64,000 nucleotides of DNA from Rhabdophis nuchalis (lineage: Eukaryota > Chordata > Lepidosauria > Squamata > Natricidae), in the NCBI GenBank assembly GCA_039707465.1, contig CM077644.1, positions 101,727,875 through 101,791,874 on the forward strand, read 5' to 3'. The translations under genes were made by a program, and so were the position numbers. This document shows, one piece after another, positions 1-12,399 of this stretch. The notes below the pieces were generated by a model, which saw only the letters and a program-made list of their open reading frames with translations, ran no database searches and was not told the DNA's origin. Within the stretch, counting starts at the first letter, position 1. Each line of letters starts with the position of its first letter.

Positions 1-978
1 TGGAATATCCTTGAAAGGAATATAAATTATTAACAGAAGCAGGTCCAATAGTATTTGCCCTTACAATCCCCAGGGACCGTTCCCAACTCTATGGTCCTTA
101 ACTGGCTAACTGCTTGGGGCCAGGAAAAAAAAAACCAAATTGTTAATAAAATGCTGTTTTTAAATACTGGAGAAACAGGAAATGTTTTAAACAATGCCAA
201 CTATGGAAAGCCTTAACTAAAATCTTTAATTCAATTAATATGTTTTAGAAATGAAAGTTCATACATCTGTTCCTTTCTTGGTTGATAAATAAAAATAAAT
301 TAAGATGATGTTTTTACTGGAAAACTGCAAAAGTGATATTTCGATACTGTTGAAAAAGTGTTTAATTGGTTTTCTTAAAACACCTGCATTTTTCCAGGAT
401 CCCATTTTGTAAAATTGTTGTCTGAATATACATGGAAATACAGCTAAATCAAATTTTAAAGTAGCTATACCAAATTTACCAAATATACAGCACTTGTAAT
501 ACTTTCAAGGTAGGTGTTTTATTTATGCTAATGAACTTTGCACAGCTCCTGTTATGACACATTGCACAGACCTAGTACTTAGTATCTTGCCTATTATATC
601 CCATTGTTTATACTTCATTCTTTTGAATGTATTATATATTAGTTTTGTTGCATTTCAAATCCTACCAAATATGTGTGACTTTGAATGAAATAAAATACAA
701 AACACTTTCTTTTGTAGCTAACAGATTTGATTTGCATTCACATTTTAGGGCATAGAAGATTAGAATAATTAGAAATGTTCATACTTAGAAATTTGTTTTA
801 TACTCTTGTTGGCAAAAGGAAAAGGAAAGGGCAGCTAGCTTACAGGAGTCACTTAAAGAAAACTGAGTATAAATCATTGTGCATGATAAAACACAAATAA
901 GATGTTTTCGTCTGTTGAAAATATCTGCTTGTATTTCCCCCCCACAATTATTTCAGATCCCATTTTGTACATGTATGT

Positions 979-1688
979 TGTAGGAAGGCCACCCCTGCCC
1001 AGATTAAAATATTATTTATTCTTAATATTAAAAGAGGCAGGATAGAATATTTCCCCTAAGGAGAAGAGGAGAAAAATCTTAATGAAGACAGAAAACAGCC
1101 CCAGTCTTCCTGCCATAGGAAAATAGATGCAAGCCGAAGCTTGAAGAGGAATGGAAAATTTGTATCCATTCAGAAAGCCTGGGCCAATCTATCCCTAAGT
1201 AAATAGATTTCAAATAAGCAACATAATTAGACAAGCCAAAGCTGAAAAGATAAACTGGGACAAATACCTAGGATACATTCCCCCTTTTGTCTGTAGAGTC
1301 AGTCATGACCCCTACATATCCCCATAGGAATCTGGCAACAACCATTAAAATACTAAAGGACACATTCTTACACAGGAATGGGCATCTCAATCACAAAGCC
1401 CCAAAGAATGTATAAAAACCTACCCGTACCTACTCCCAACCCCATTTTGTCAGCCACCACAGAAACATGCTGCTGTCACTAGTTTCTGGCTAGCATGCCC
1501 GGTGGCGAGGGCGGGGCCTAAACTTTGCCCAGACTCAGTCCTCCAATGAGCGGAAGGGAGTCTCACCCCAATCTAGATGCTGCCTCCTCCACTATGGAAA
1601 AAGAGATGTCCTTTCCTGCAGCTTGCCTCTATTTTATTTCCAGTGTCTCTCTCCTGGCTTGGAACTGGACCGGATTTTTCTTCCAACA
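979..1688 (+). mobile_element. Probable solo LTR of an endogenous retrovirus-like element
   Basis: The segment begins TGTAGGAAG and ends CTTCCAACA, an imperfect terminal inverted repeat of the TG...CA type. It is flanked by a 4-bp direct repeat ATGT (975-978 and 1689-1692). A TATA-like TATAAAAA at about 1411, in the middle of the segment, fits a U3/R boundary. No gag, pol or env frame lies beside it, so it is best read as a solo LTR left by LTR-LTR recombination. I see no clear AATAAA in the R region. The family is not assignable, and strand is inferred from the TATA box. Confidence 0.5.
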
Positions 1689-3824
1689 ATGTGATCCCTG
1701 GAAATATTCCTATCTAGAATGGTAATCTCAGAGGAACTGATAGTCCTTTACCATTCAAAACTAAGAGCTCTTTAGAGCTTCTTAGATTTTTTCTATCTCT
1801 TCATCCTACCACAACTGTTTACCCATGGGCATTGATGGATCCTAAATTTAATCTGTTTTTTTGGTAGCTGAATAATAATTATATGGAAATCTGATACGTT
1901 TAAATATTCAAGGAGTTCTTAAAATGAAAATATTACAGATGTGAAATATGACCAGTTAACTGAATTTTAAGGTGAAGAAATACAATTAACACACCTTATT
2001 TTATTAAATATGCATACATGATTTTGGGAAGAAAGCAGCACAATACACAGAGAATAATCTATAGTATACTGTAGTTACACTTAATAACAATTTTAGCAGT
2101 AGTGCCAAAAGATACAAAAAGGAAAAAAAGATATTTATACCTTTCTTAAATGGAATAGAAATATGGCAATTTGAATTACCTCATCTATAAAACAATTGTC
2201 ATTAAAGATAAAGGAACTATGTCTTGTCATGCACCTAGTCTAATTTTAATCAATTCACTTATAACTAGTTAAAGCAGTATTGATATAAAATGTGTGCAAC
2301 TGCCACTATTTCACAAGTCAGTAAATTCATCCCATTTGGCAGTGGGTTCCAGCCATAGTCATGAAATACATTTTACATTTTCCCTCTTATTAGGCTATAT
2401 TAGGTATGTGGTAAAATTCAGAACATCCATAAAGATAGGAGCTATGGAAGATTGGTTTCTATTAGAAACAACTTTTGGCTTTTTGCTCAATTTAATAATT
2501 CACTGCTACAGAATAGAGATTAAAGAATCTTACACAACTGTGTATTTCAAGATGCAAAAATTCTAATCACAATGACAAATTTTGTATGGGTCACAACAAT
2601 TACCTGACATAGGTAGCTTGAACTATGGAGATTACATGACAATATTCCTTCCCACAAATATTTAAAAGCTAGCAAATTCAAATGTTATAAAACTACTAAA
2701 ACAATATTTCCCAAACAGCAAAAAATATTTGAATATAATTCATACAACAAAATAACATCTTATTCCTTGGTAACCTGTAATTATCTGGTAATTTAATGAT
2801 TACGGGATCTCTTCTGCCAGGCAATTGCTCCCAATTACACTTTGAAGAAACACAGGTACTCCGTACGCAAAACTTTCAACCCACATTCTTATGCACCCAT
2901 ATCATGTAATAAATAAAGGATTTTAATTTATTTAGATAGGCCGCTTAATGTACCTTCAACATGATTTTCCTTTTAGAATTAATAGCAGATGTTATAATAT
3001 TTTAACTGTTATGTTTACTTAAAACTCAATTACTAATGTCAGGTTTCACATTTTGATGAAATAATTAAATATTTACTGTACATAATTAAATGTTTACTAT
3101 GGAAGCAGGAAGTTTCTATTCAAGTACTTAACACTATTTGGGACTGTGATTTTTTAAAATATTGCTTTTTCTTCTATCTGTGCTTTTTCATCTATTTTTA
3201 ATAGTTATCTTATCTGCTAGAGCACTCTGTTGCTGGGTGCATTAAATATACAAACATAACTTAGCCAATATTTGTCTTTTACTCTTTTTATATAATCAGG
3301 ATTAAATAAGATAAAGAGCCATTTAATTATTATGATTTGATCTAAATCTTTGAAACAGCTTTCTGACATAGATCACTTACTGGATTAGTAGCTTTTAAAT
3401 TTGATGTGCATAAAATGTAAATTTGGACACAGATTACATATATTTGGTACTCAATCTATATAAATAAAATGTAAAATAGTTTGTACAAAGCCGCTAATCT
3501 CAAAAACTACTGGATCGATTTACACAAAATTTTACACAATGTTCCCAAGGACTTCCGATAATATAATACGTACTTATTTTGTGGCTAGCACACATGTGTC
3601 ATGTGCAAGGTACACAAATGTAAAATGTACCCATTGATCAGGTTTTCACCTCCCTGTAGCTCCGCCCATCAGGCTGCTTTCCAACTGTCATTTCTTCAGC
3701 AACCAAATAATCCTCCAAAATTCCACAGTGTATGAAGGCCTAAAAGGGCCAAAACACAGGGGATAGCAAACTCCCAGGTGGCCCATAGAGAGAGAGGGGT
3801 GGGGGGTGGGGAGAGAAATACAGT

Positions 3825-4180
3825 TTAATAAAAGAGGGACTAGAGGTGACATGATAGCAGCCTTCCAATATCTCAGGGGTTGCCACAAAGAAGAGGAAGT
3901 CAAGCTATTCTCCAAAGCACCAGAGGGCAGAACAAGAAGCAATGGGTAGAAACTAATCAAGGAGAGAAACAACTTAGACCTGAGAAGAAATTTCCTGACA
4001 GTTAGAACAATTAACCAGTGGAACAGCTTGCCTCCAGAAGTTGTGAATGCCCCAACACTGCAAGTCTTTAAGAAGATGTTGGGTAGCCATTTGTCTGAAA
4101 TGGTATAGGGCTTCCTGCCTAGGCAGGGAGTTGGACTAGATGACCTCCAAGGTCCCTTCCAACTCTGCTATTGTATTATT
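3825..4180 (+). mobile_element. CR1 LINE 3' end nested in the Helitron
   Basis: The segment matches the last codons and short 3' UTR of snake/squamate CR1. Its sense translation would contain the usual end of the CR1 reverse transcriptase, with the phrase 'ggttggactagatgacct' (compare 4130-4148) and a TATTG-repeat tail at about 4170-4185. The 5' end is truncated. Similar minus-strand copies at 9445-10135 and 31131-31565 support the family call. Confidence 0.75.
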
Positions 4181-4185
4181 GTATT

Positions 4186-4928
4186 ACAGTAGGTAGGTAG
4201 ATAGGGGAATAGATAGAGAGGGAGAAATAAGGTAGGTAGGTAGGTAGGTGGATAGATAGGGAGAAACACAGTAGGTAGGTAGGTAGGTAGGGTGATAAAG
4301 AGGGAGAAATACAGTAGGTAGGTAGGTAGAGGGAGAAAGGAAGAAATATAGTAGGTAGGTAGGTAGGTAGATAGGTAGGTAGATAGATAGAGAGGGAGAA
4401 ATACGGTAGGTAGGTAGGTAGGGGGATAGATAGAGAAGGAGAAATAGATAGGTAGGTAGAGGGAGAAAGGAAGAAATACAGTAGGTAGGTTAGGTAGGTA
4501 GGTGGGGGGATAGATAGGGAGAAATACAGTAGATAGGTAGAGGAATAGAGAGAGAGGGAGAAATAGAGTAGGTAGGTAGGTAGAGGGATAGATAGAGAGG
4601 GAGAATACAGTAGGTAGGTGGGTAGGTAGATAGGGGGATAGATAGAGAGGGAGAAATACAGTAGGTAGGTAGGTAGAGGGATAGACAGAGAGGGAGAAAT
4701 ACCGTAGGTTGGTAGGTAGGTAGGTAGGTAGGGGTATAGATAGAAAGGGAGAAATACAGTAGGTAGGTAGGTAGAGGAAGAGAGAGGGAGGGAGAAATAC
4801 AGTAGGTAGGTAGATAGAGGGAGAAAGAAGAAATACAGTAGGTAGGTAGGTAGAGGGAGAGATAGAGAGGGAGAAATGCGGTAGGTAGGTAGAGGGATAG
4901 ATAGAGAGGTAGGTAGGTAGGTAGGTTG
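4186..4928. repeat. GGTA/GATA-rich minisatellite inside Helitron 1
   Basis: About 740 bp of imperfect units of roughly 40-60 bp. Each combines a GGTA run, a GATAGATAG stretch and a purine segment GGGAGAAATACAGTA. The same unit type occurs at 46476-46740 in the second Helitron, in a shorter array, so the array belongs to the Helitron family. The 306-codon open frame on the minus strand across this array is a by-product of the repeat (poly Ser/Thr/Tyr/Leu/Pro) and is not a gene. Confidence 0.8.
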
Positions 4929-6359
4929 GGGGTTATATGGTGGTTGTATGTATGTGTGCAGGTGTAGATCTACACACAGATTGGTTCGCCATTTAACCAG
5001 ACTGGGCCACAGCAACGCATGGCCGGGTATAGCTAGTATATAATAAACTTTAATGTGGATGATGTTTGGTATACTGGACATTACCCTCCTTTTCATGGAA
5101 TGATATTTTCTTCATTTTTTAATTATATACCGCAATTTTAGGAAGATTCTATTTGCTCAGTTTATATAAAGTATTTGTGCATATACTTAGATCTTTAATT
5201 GAAATTAAAGGGAAATGGAAATATTTTAGTTTTGCACCTTAATAAAATTACCAAAGGAAGACAGATATATTGAAGACACTGTAGAAATAGTTATAAATTA
5301 CATTAGGAAATTTTTTTCCTGTCCAAACTGGTAGTACTCAAACTAGCTGGACTAAGAAGAAAAGTCCTACACAATATTAAGTATGCCTCCCATACTTGTT
5401 AGACTAACAGGGTTGCATAAAACTGTTGCACTCCTTATAAATAAATTATTTGTTCTTCACTATGGATATCCTCTAATATAAGGCAATATTAGGATAGATC
5501 TTTTTAACAATTTAGGCATATGGAACAGGTATCGACAAAACAACATGGAAGGCTTATAAAAGTAAAGCTACCCCTATTCCAAAATAAACTTTTCAGGTGT
5601 TTGGATTATCCAAGAAGGGTTATAGAAACTTTTACACTGCCACTGTTTTCATTCCACAAACCTTCTGTCTTAAGACAAATTATGACTATATTCATTTTTG
5701 CTAAAGTGAACATTTGGGAACAAGGAATACAAAGTTACTGCCCCCCCTCCCCCATTTAGGCAGGTTTTGCTACAATAAAACTCCTTCATCCCCAATACAC
5801 AGAACAAAAAGAAAGGGGAAGAAGCCTGGCACTACAGCTTCAGAAGAGAAAATAGACAATAACTCAGCTTTACTTCAACTCTTTTACCTGGACTACAGAG
5901 GAGGAGCTATGAAGTCCTCAGATTATCATTGCACTTACAGGAACAGAAGCTCAGTAACCTGAAGGAAGGCTGAGGTGAGTTTTGCTTCTAATGTGAAAAA
6001 GGAGCCACAAAATTCCTAAGTATCAATTTGTAATTGTTTCACATATATTACAGTTGAGTCAGAAATAAATCAGATCAGCTGTCCAACACCACAGATACCA
6101 TGGAAACACCAATATGCTTTCAAAGTCATACAGAACACTTATGTTGAAATGAAGAGAAAAAAATGCTATGATTTATAAATGATAGAAAATATTTGTAGCT
6201 CAGGTAGTAGATGTTGGCGATAATTTTTCTCTGAGCTTGCTGTTTAGCTTCCAAATTTGATGAATTCATTGAAGTCTGGCATTCAATCAATGGATCTATC
6301 AACAAACATGTTGATTTGGCGTCAGCCTGCGAGCTCAAAAGAAACCATATAAATCAAGT

Positions 6360-6600
6360 GATCAACCGATGGCACCAATCACCTCTTCACTGGGTGACCC
6401 TCACACACAATCACCAGCTGGTCGCATGACAGGTGACATATCCTGACCAGCCGATCACACGATCCACGTGACACTTGAGACCAATAAAAGCAGTGAAGAA
6501 CTGAAAAAAGTACCACTGAGGATGTTACCTAGCCTGGTGTCAAAATGTTCAGAAGCTAAACAGCAAGCTTGGAGAGCAAACTACCACCAACAAATGATAT
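6360..6600 (+). mobile_element. Possible Penelope-like or other retroelement tail with hammerhead-like motif
   Basis: The phrase CACTGAGGATGTTACCTAG (6515-6533) resembles a motif recurrent in vertebrate repeats, followed by a short ACC/GGT stem and an AAAA where a hammerhead ribozyme would have GAAA. It contains the CUGANGA box (6516-6522). I infer an old repeat, perhaps Penelope-like, but cannot see a reverse transcriptase or define its ends. Confidence 0.25.
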
Positions 6601-7289
6601 GATTACTTTGCATCCTTGCGTCATTTAAATAAATCCCGTTAAAGGCACCATAATAAGAACAACACAAAAATGATGCCCCCCCCCAACTATTTGCAATATT
6701 CCTCCTTCCATCCAAGTAGCTTCTAAAGAATCTGGATATTGCTCCATTAATTTAAAAAAATATTTTCACAGAAAGTAAATACAATTCCCTTGGATAATAT
6801 ATACTGAAAAACTATCTGTTATTTACCTAGACTAGAAGATGACTCTGATGGAGATATACAGATTCTGTTGCCAAGACAACAAGGCCAAAGCAGTTTTAAA
6901 CCCACAGTATCTAGATAACATTCAGAAGTGGCTCAGGTAGACAGACTTGAAAGATTCTATCTAATCAATCTCAATACAAATAGTTTTAGACATTCTGTGG
7001 AGTTGATTTCAAGGTCTGGTCTTTGTAGTGGGGCTGATATCAATAGAGGCACTGAAGAACCAGAATCTAAATTCATTTTCACTTTATTTTGCCTTATAAA
7101 TGTGTGACAGCTGGTATCCATGGCCAATGGAGCTCCACAGCTGACTGTACATAACCCAATAGTTCAAAGAAGGTAGACACAATTAGATTTAGTTTTCATT
7201 TCTCCTTTCTCTCTTGAAAGATTCTAGCACCTAACTAAACAGAGGACTGAAATCTTACTAACAATGGTTCAGACAATAATACTTTAATT

Positions 7290-8115
7290 CCAGGATCCTC
7301 AAACTTTTTAAACAGAGGGTCAGTTCATAGTCCCTCAGACTGTTGGGAGGTCAGATCAGCTGGGTGGCTGGCTAGGTCATGTGACTAGATGTGGACATGG
7401 CCAATTTAAGAGTCCATTAAACCATGCACACAAATTAACCTTTAATTTGTTTTGCTCTTGGAGGTGTTTTATTTGCTTTTGTTTGTATGTTGCTCTTTTG
7501 GTTGACTCTTCTTTTTACTAGATCATTTTTTTTCCAGTTGTTTAGGAGTCTTGCGGTCCACTTCAGAAAAATCAGCAATTTTCAGCAATTCTTCTCAGCC
7601 CCAAGAAGTTTACAATCAGCTAGTCTCTCTGTCTCTCTCTGTGTCTCTGTCTCCCTCATGGAGGTGGGGAAGCTGAAAAACGGGCCTGTTTTTCACCTCC
7701 CCTGCCTCCAGAATGTCTCTGTAGGCCATAAACAGGCTAAAACAGCCCGTTTTTAGGCAAAAATGAGCTAAAACCTCCTGGGGTTTTGGCTACCTGCGAT
7801 GTATACGTGCCCCATTTTTCATACACCCACCTCCAGAGGCATTTTACAGGCCTAAAACAGCCCTTTTTGGCCAAAAACAAGCTAACAAGCACCTTCCCTG
7901 CCTCCAGAATCTCTCTGCAGGCCAAAATTGTTGGCCTTACCTTCCGGTTCCAGCCCATGGGGCTCGCAAAGGTAAATCCTACGCTCGGCCGAAGGGTGGG
8001 GACCAGTGGGTGGGCGGGGAGATATGGGTGGGGCAGCCTTGTGGTCCTGCATGGGTCAGATTAATGGCTTCGGTGGGCCGTATGTAGCCCACGGGCTGTA
8101 GTTTGAGGATCCTTG
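7290..8115. mobile_element. hAT-type non-autonomous DNA transposon (826 bp)
   Basis: Terminal inverted repeats CCAGGATCCTCAAAC and GTTTGAGGATCCTTG bound the element. The flanking 8-bp target duplications CTTTAATT (7282-7289) and TTTTAATT (8116-8123) differ by one base. Eight-bp duplications and short inverted ends are the hAT signature. The interior has GC-rich inverted segments around 7650-7960 and no transposase, so it needs a hAT transposase in trans. Confidence 0.75.
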
Positions 8116-9444
8116 TTTTAATTGCTAGGATCTTGTAGTCAATCTATGATCAAGTATATAACTTCTACAATCTTTTTCAGCTTTGTAGATAATCTTTTAC
8201 TCAGTCACCATGTAAATCCTTGAACAAATAATGTTGTTTTTTTCAGCTTTGTTGCTTGCCAAGATGTTAAAATTATTTGTTTCCCCCTTTCCTCTCCAAT
8301 CCTTTTGTTTTGTGTATTCATCTCTTTTGCCTTCTGTCTTTTATGTTGTCCCAATGTTGTGTTTATTTTACCTCTGATTTTAAAAGAAACACTATGTGTC
8401 TTTTTTTTTAAACTAAAGACAAGGACAAAAATGCTACTAATAAAAATAAGCATGGTTTTGCAATGTAACTGTTGACATTTAAAGCAAAACAAAGATAAGG
8501 GCAACAATAGCAATACATGTAATATTTTGAATTCAGAGCAACAACCTATTCTGTAGAAAAAGCAAGTTCCAACACGTTTTCTTTAGCTTCTTCCCAAACA
8601 TCAAATGTGGTCCAATTCTGTTTAGTTTTCAGAGTTATCATTCTGAGACAAACAGACTTTATCCTTTCATATCATTTATTTCCATCATTCTGTTGGAACA
8701 GAAAGAATAATGAAAGAAAGGACACATATGTTATTACTTCTAGAATTTGTTCCAATTCCTTTACCAGAACTGGACATGGGAAACATCTAACATATATTTT
8801 CCTCCATGAAATAAAGTAGTATTTTGCTTTTGCACACGCACATGTCCTGCTAATCACAGACTGGAAATGCCTCAGGAACCATATTTAACTCACCACTGAC
8901 CTACCCAATAATCAATCTGAACTCATTCTTTTTGCTTCAGTTTTCAAATGGGGCTGTGGTATAATCTTTAAATGACATATCATAAAAAGGCATAGTTAGG
9001 GGCATGAGCCTACTCTGATCTTATCAGCTATCTGATCCACTGCAGGCGCACACTCCCCTCTGTTCTCTGGGTGCTTAATTTTTTCAGCAATTTGCCTTTG
9101 GCAGTGATACTTTTTCACTGTGCCAAACATGTATATCTCCCATTTCTTTTGCCAAACTGTAGATGGCAGGGGAAGGGGAGGGTCTTCTGGTGCCAGTTCT
9201 CCCAGGAAAAAGACCTTTCCCTTTCCCTAGAGTGATATTTGAAATATATATACTTCACTGTTTTCCTCCAACAAGTTGCTCTTTAGGCTTACAATAAATG
9301 TGCACCTCTACAGATTGGACACTGCAATGTCTACTCAATGAAGAGTATTTTCATATGCATTCAATGGTCTTTTAAAAGAATCACCCCAATAGTTTGGTTC
9401 TGCAGTGCCTACTCAACAGTAGGGATGGACTGTAGTTCCATCTA

Positions 9445-10135
9445 TACAATACAATAATACAATAGCAGAGTTGGAAGGGATCTTGGAGGTCATCTAGTCC
9501 AACTCCCTGCCTAGGCAGGAAGCCCTATACCAGTGATGGCGAACCTATGGCACGGGTGCCACAGGTGGCACGTGGAACCATTTCTTAGGGCATGTGAGGC
9601 ATTGCCCTGTCAGCACTAGCACACATGTGTGCGCTGGTCAGCTGATTTAGGTCTTTTTTTGAGGCCGTTTTTCACCCTCTGGAGGCTTCAGGGAAGCTCC
9701 TGAAGCCTCTGGAGGTGGGGAGGGGAGGCTGTTTTCACCCTCCCGAGGCTCCTAGAAAGCCTCTGGAGCCTGGGGAGGTTGAAAAAAGCAGTCCAAAAGC
9801 AGGGGGTCATGCACATAGCATTATGGGTGTGGCACACCCATGCACGACCCCCCTGCACTCCCCCTCTTTTGGCATGTGAGCCAAAAAAGGTTAGCCATCA
9901 CTGCCCTATACCATTTCAGACAAATGGCTATCTAACATCTTCTTAAAGACTTGCAGTGTTGGGGCATTCACAACTTCTGGAGGCAAGCTGTTCCACTGAT
10001 TAATTGTTCTGTCAGGAAATTTCTCCTCAGTTCTAAGTTGCTTCTCTCCTTGATTAGTTTCCACCCGTTGCTTTTTGTTCTGCCCTCAGGTGCTTTGGAG
10101 AATAGTTCGACTCCCTCTTCTTTGTGGCAACCCCT
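9445..10135 (-). mobile_element. CR1 LINE 3' fragment, split by a hAT insertion
   Basis: Reverse-strand CR1 3' end, homologous to 3825-4180 and 31131-31565. It is interrupted at 9531-9903 by a hAT MITE; removing that insert and one copy of its 8-bp duplication rejoins the CR1 text 'agccctatac/catttcag'. It is 5'-truncated. A short open frame on the plus strand (from 9951) lies inside it and is spurious. Confidence 0.8.
9531..9903. mobile_element. hAT MITE (CAGTGATGGCGAACC family)
   Basis: Ends CAGTGATGGCGAACC and GGTTAGCCATCACTG are inverted repeats, and the 8-bp duplication CCCTATAC flanks both sides (9523-9530 and 9904-9911). The same family occurs at 49764-50079 in opposite orientation, and related, more diverged copies at 20354-20682 and 60706-60902. 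It has no coding capacity. The insertion is younger than the CR1 it interrupts. Confidence 0.85.
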
Positions 10136-11054
10136 GAATCTGTCCACTCCCCTACTTCACTTGATCCTAGAGGCAACCTTGGGAATTTTTAAAGACAGAA
10201 ATTTAAGGCCAGTGCTTTATTGTGAACTACTTCTGTACAGCAGGTTCAACAAAGGGAAGGAAATGATAGATAAGATGAAATAACTTTATAGGTGGCTTGG
10301 GGACAGAAGTAGCCAAACTGGCACTAAGTTGGAAGTGATTTAGTGGAACAAGCAATTATTAAGCATAATAGGATAATAATGAAACTTGGAGTAAAGCACC
10401 ATGCTCAGCAAAATCCAGCAGAATGAGAAAGGAAACAAGAAGGTTGAGTTAGGATAAGAAAGGCGTAGGAGTAGGGGCATATGACAAGGGGATGAAAGAA
10501 ACATAGAGACCAAGAGTGATTTAGATTGCAGAGGGCATGGGAGAAGTAAACGCTATGTATTATAGTATACATGGGAAAGATGCTCCTGAAAGAATATAAG
10601 AATATAAATAGCAACACAGTGGCATGGATACATCTTTACTGTATGTGCTGGGGTGGGGGTGACCGAGACTACTGGAAGTAATCTCAAACAAGATAAAGCG
10701 ATCGAGGTTTTTGTGACTGAAGTGTTTCATGATTGGGCCTGTCTACTATGATAGCAGTTTTGTGAATGTCCAATTCCTGCAATTGCATTCTTGAAGCTTT
10801 TAATATTTTCTCAAAATGTGTTCTGTGCCTGTGGCCCCAAAAGGGTTGGAGGCTCCTGAATATTTAAACTACAACAGATGGACAGGACAGGAACCAGTAT
10901 AAGCTGATATATTATTTATCTGCAACAATTAGTAGACATAGAAGAAGGGCAAAAATAAATTACAAGCACATCATTTTTTGTTTATATGTATTGTGTGTGT
11001 GTGTGCGTGCGCACTGTAATGCCAAAGTGAACAGACGCATATGGATAACCATTA

Positions 11055-11550
11055 ACATTTAATAATAATAATTTAATAATAATTTTATTTATAAACTGCC
11101 TCCTCTCCCCAAAGGGACTCGGAGCGGTGCACAGGGAGATTAAAAAGCAAATACAAAATACATAAATAGTTAAAATAAGAATTAAACGAATTATCCCTGC
11201 GCTAAAAACCCTCTATACTAAAACTAAACTATACCCCCTAAAAAACCCAGTTAAAACGGAAGACTAACCTAGGCCGGCCAAGCAGAAAAAGTGTGTTTTC
11301 AATTTTTGACGGAAGGAGCGGAGGTCCGTGGTTGTTCTAATTTCGGGGGGAAGGTCGTTCCAGAGGGCTGGGCCCGCCACAGAGAAGGCCCTTCCCCTGG
11401 GCGTCGCCCGCTGTCATAGCCTAGTGGACGGCACCCGGAGAAGTCCCTCTCTGTGGGAGCGGATCGGCCGCAGGGATGTATGGGGCAGAATCCGATCCCG
11501 CAGATAGCTAGGTCCCGTGCCATGGAGCGCTTTAAAGATGATAACTAACA
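11055..11550 (-). mobile_element. L2 LINE 3' fragment
   Basis: Reverse complement of the L2 3' end seen intact at 17760-18236: the same codons for the end of the ORF2 protein (compare the minus frame at 11299-11523), the same 3' UTR with the CGAGTCCC phrase, and a TTA-rich tail at about 11060-11090. It is 5'-truncated. Confidence 0.85.
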
Positions 11551-12399
11551 CCTTGTTTCCTTAGTTCTCTATAATTCTAAATATACCATTGGCACATTAT
11601 ATTCCATAAGGGTTGTGGCACAATTTTATATTCATAGCTTCCTTAACATTTTCAATCAGTTTGAATGAACAAAGAACAAGGTATTCCATTTAAACGAGTT
11701 GTCATAACCACTACAACATTTCCAACTATCTGTTCATAGACTGTCAAGTTAAAAACTTTTGTATAACGATTAGCCTGGTTTTTATTTGTATACAAATATG
11801 CCAATAAACATACGTGAATTCAGCATATGTGCATTCTCATTAATACATCTCTAATTTTTTTACTGCAGCTCTATTATGCAGACAAAGGATTGTTGAAGTA
11901 TGTGATGAAATCGACTGCTTGAATCTCTTAAGTGATCTTGAACTCCTGCTACAATACTATAGGTTGGAACAATTGCCCTGATGTGACATGATGCCAATCT
12001 CTGCTATAAAACTGCAGGTACATAATACTTAATGCTCACAAGAAACAAGTCGACCATAACAGCCATAGATTGCTTTCTTAGAAAAACCAAGATTTGAAAA
12101 CCTGAGAACAAGGGGAGCTCAGAGGGAAAACACTGCATCTTTCTCTCCCCTTTCAGTGACAAGGCAAACCTAGATTTCAATCATTGAACTTTATATACCC
12201 TATTTATATCCAGCATTTCTGCTTTAAAAAAAAACATCCTATCCGGGCTGCAAGACCATCACCGAAGTAGTAACCTAACGGGTAGAGAAGAGCCAAGCAG
12301 CAGCAAGTGCTGTTAAAACCCAGGGAGAGGGTTTTTTTTTTTGCTTCTTTGTGGATGCTGCAATAACAAAAGAATGTGAAGAGGCGCACAAGGTGAGAG

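Larger units (their letters stand above)
3455..5036 (+). mobile_element. Non-autonomous Helitron with nested CR1 and minisatellite
   Basis: The element starts TCTATATAAATAAAA after an A and ends GCTAG before a T, the A^T insertion site and TC...CTAG ends of Helitrons. Just before CTAG is a hairpin (GGCCA, 10-nt loop, TGGCC), the usual Helitron terminator. A second copy with the same ends is at 46197-46855. The interior holds a CR1 3' end (about 3825-4180) and a long GGTA/GATA-rich minisatellite (4186-4928). There is no Rep/helicase frame, so it is non-autonomous. Confidence 0.75.

Noticed and set aside
395..975. Direct repeat GATCCCATTTTGTA at 399 and 957 as LTR pair or duplication
   Set aside because: Only about 14 bp match, with no similarity beyond it; likely chance.
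4176..5096. 306-codon open frame on the minus strand rich in Ser, Thr, Tyr, Leu and Pro
   Set aside because: Direct translation of the Helitron minisatellite; the open frame follows from the repeat unit and has no protein family resemblance.
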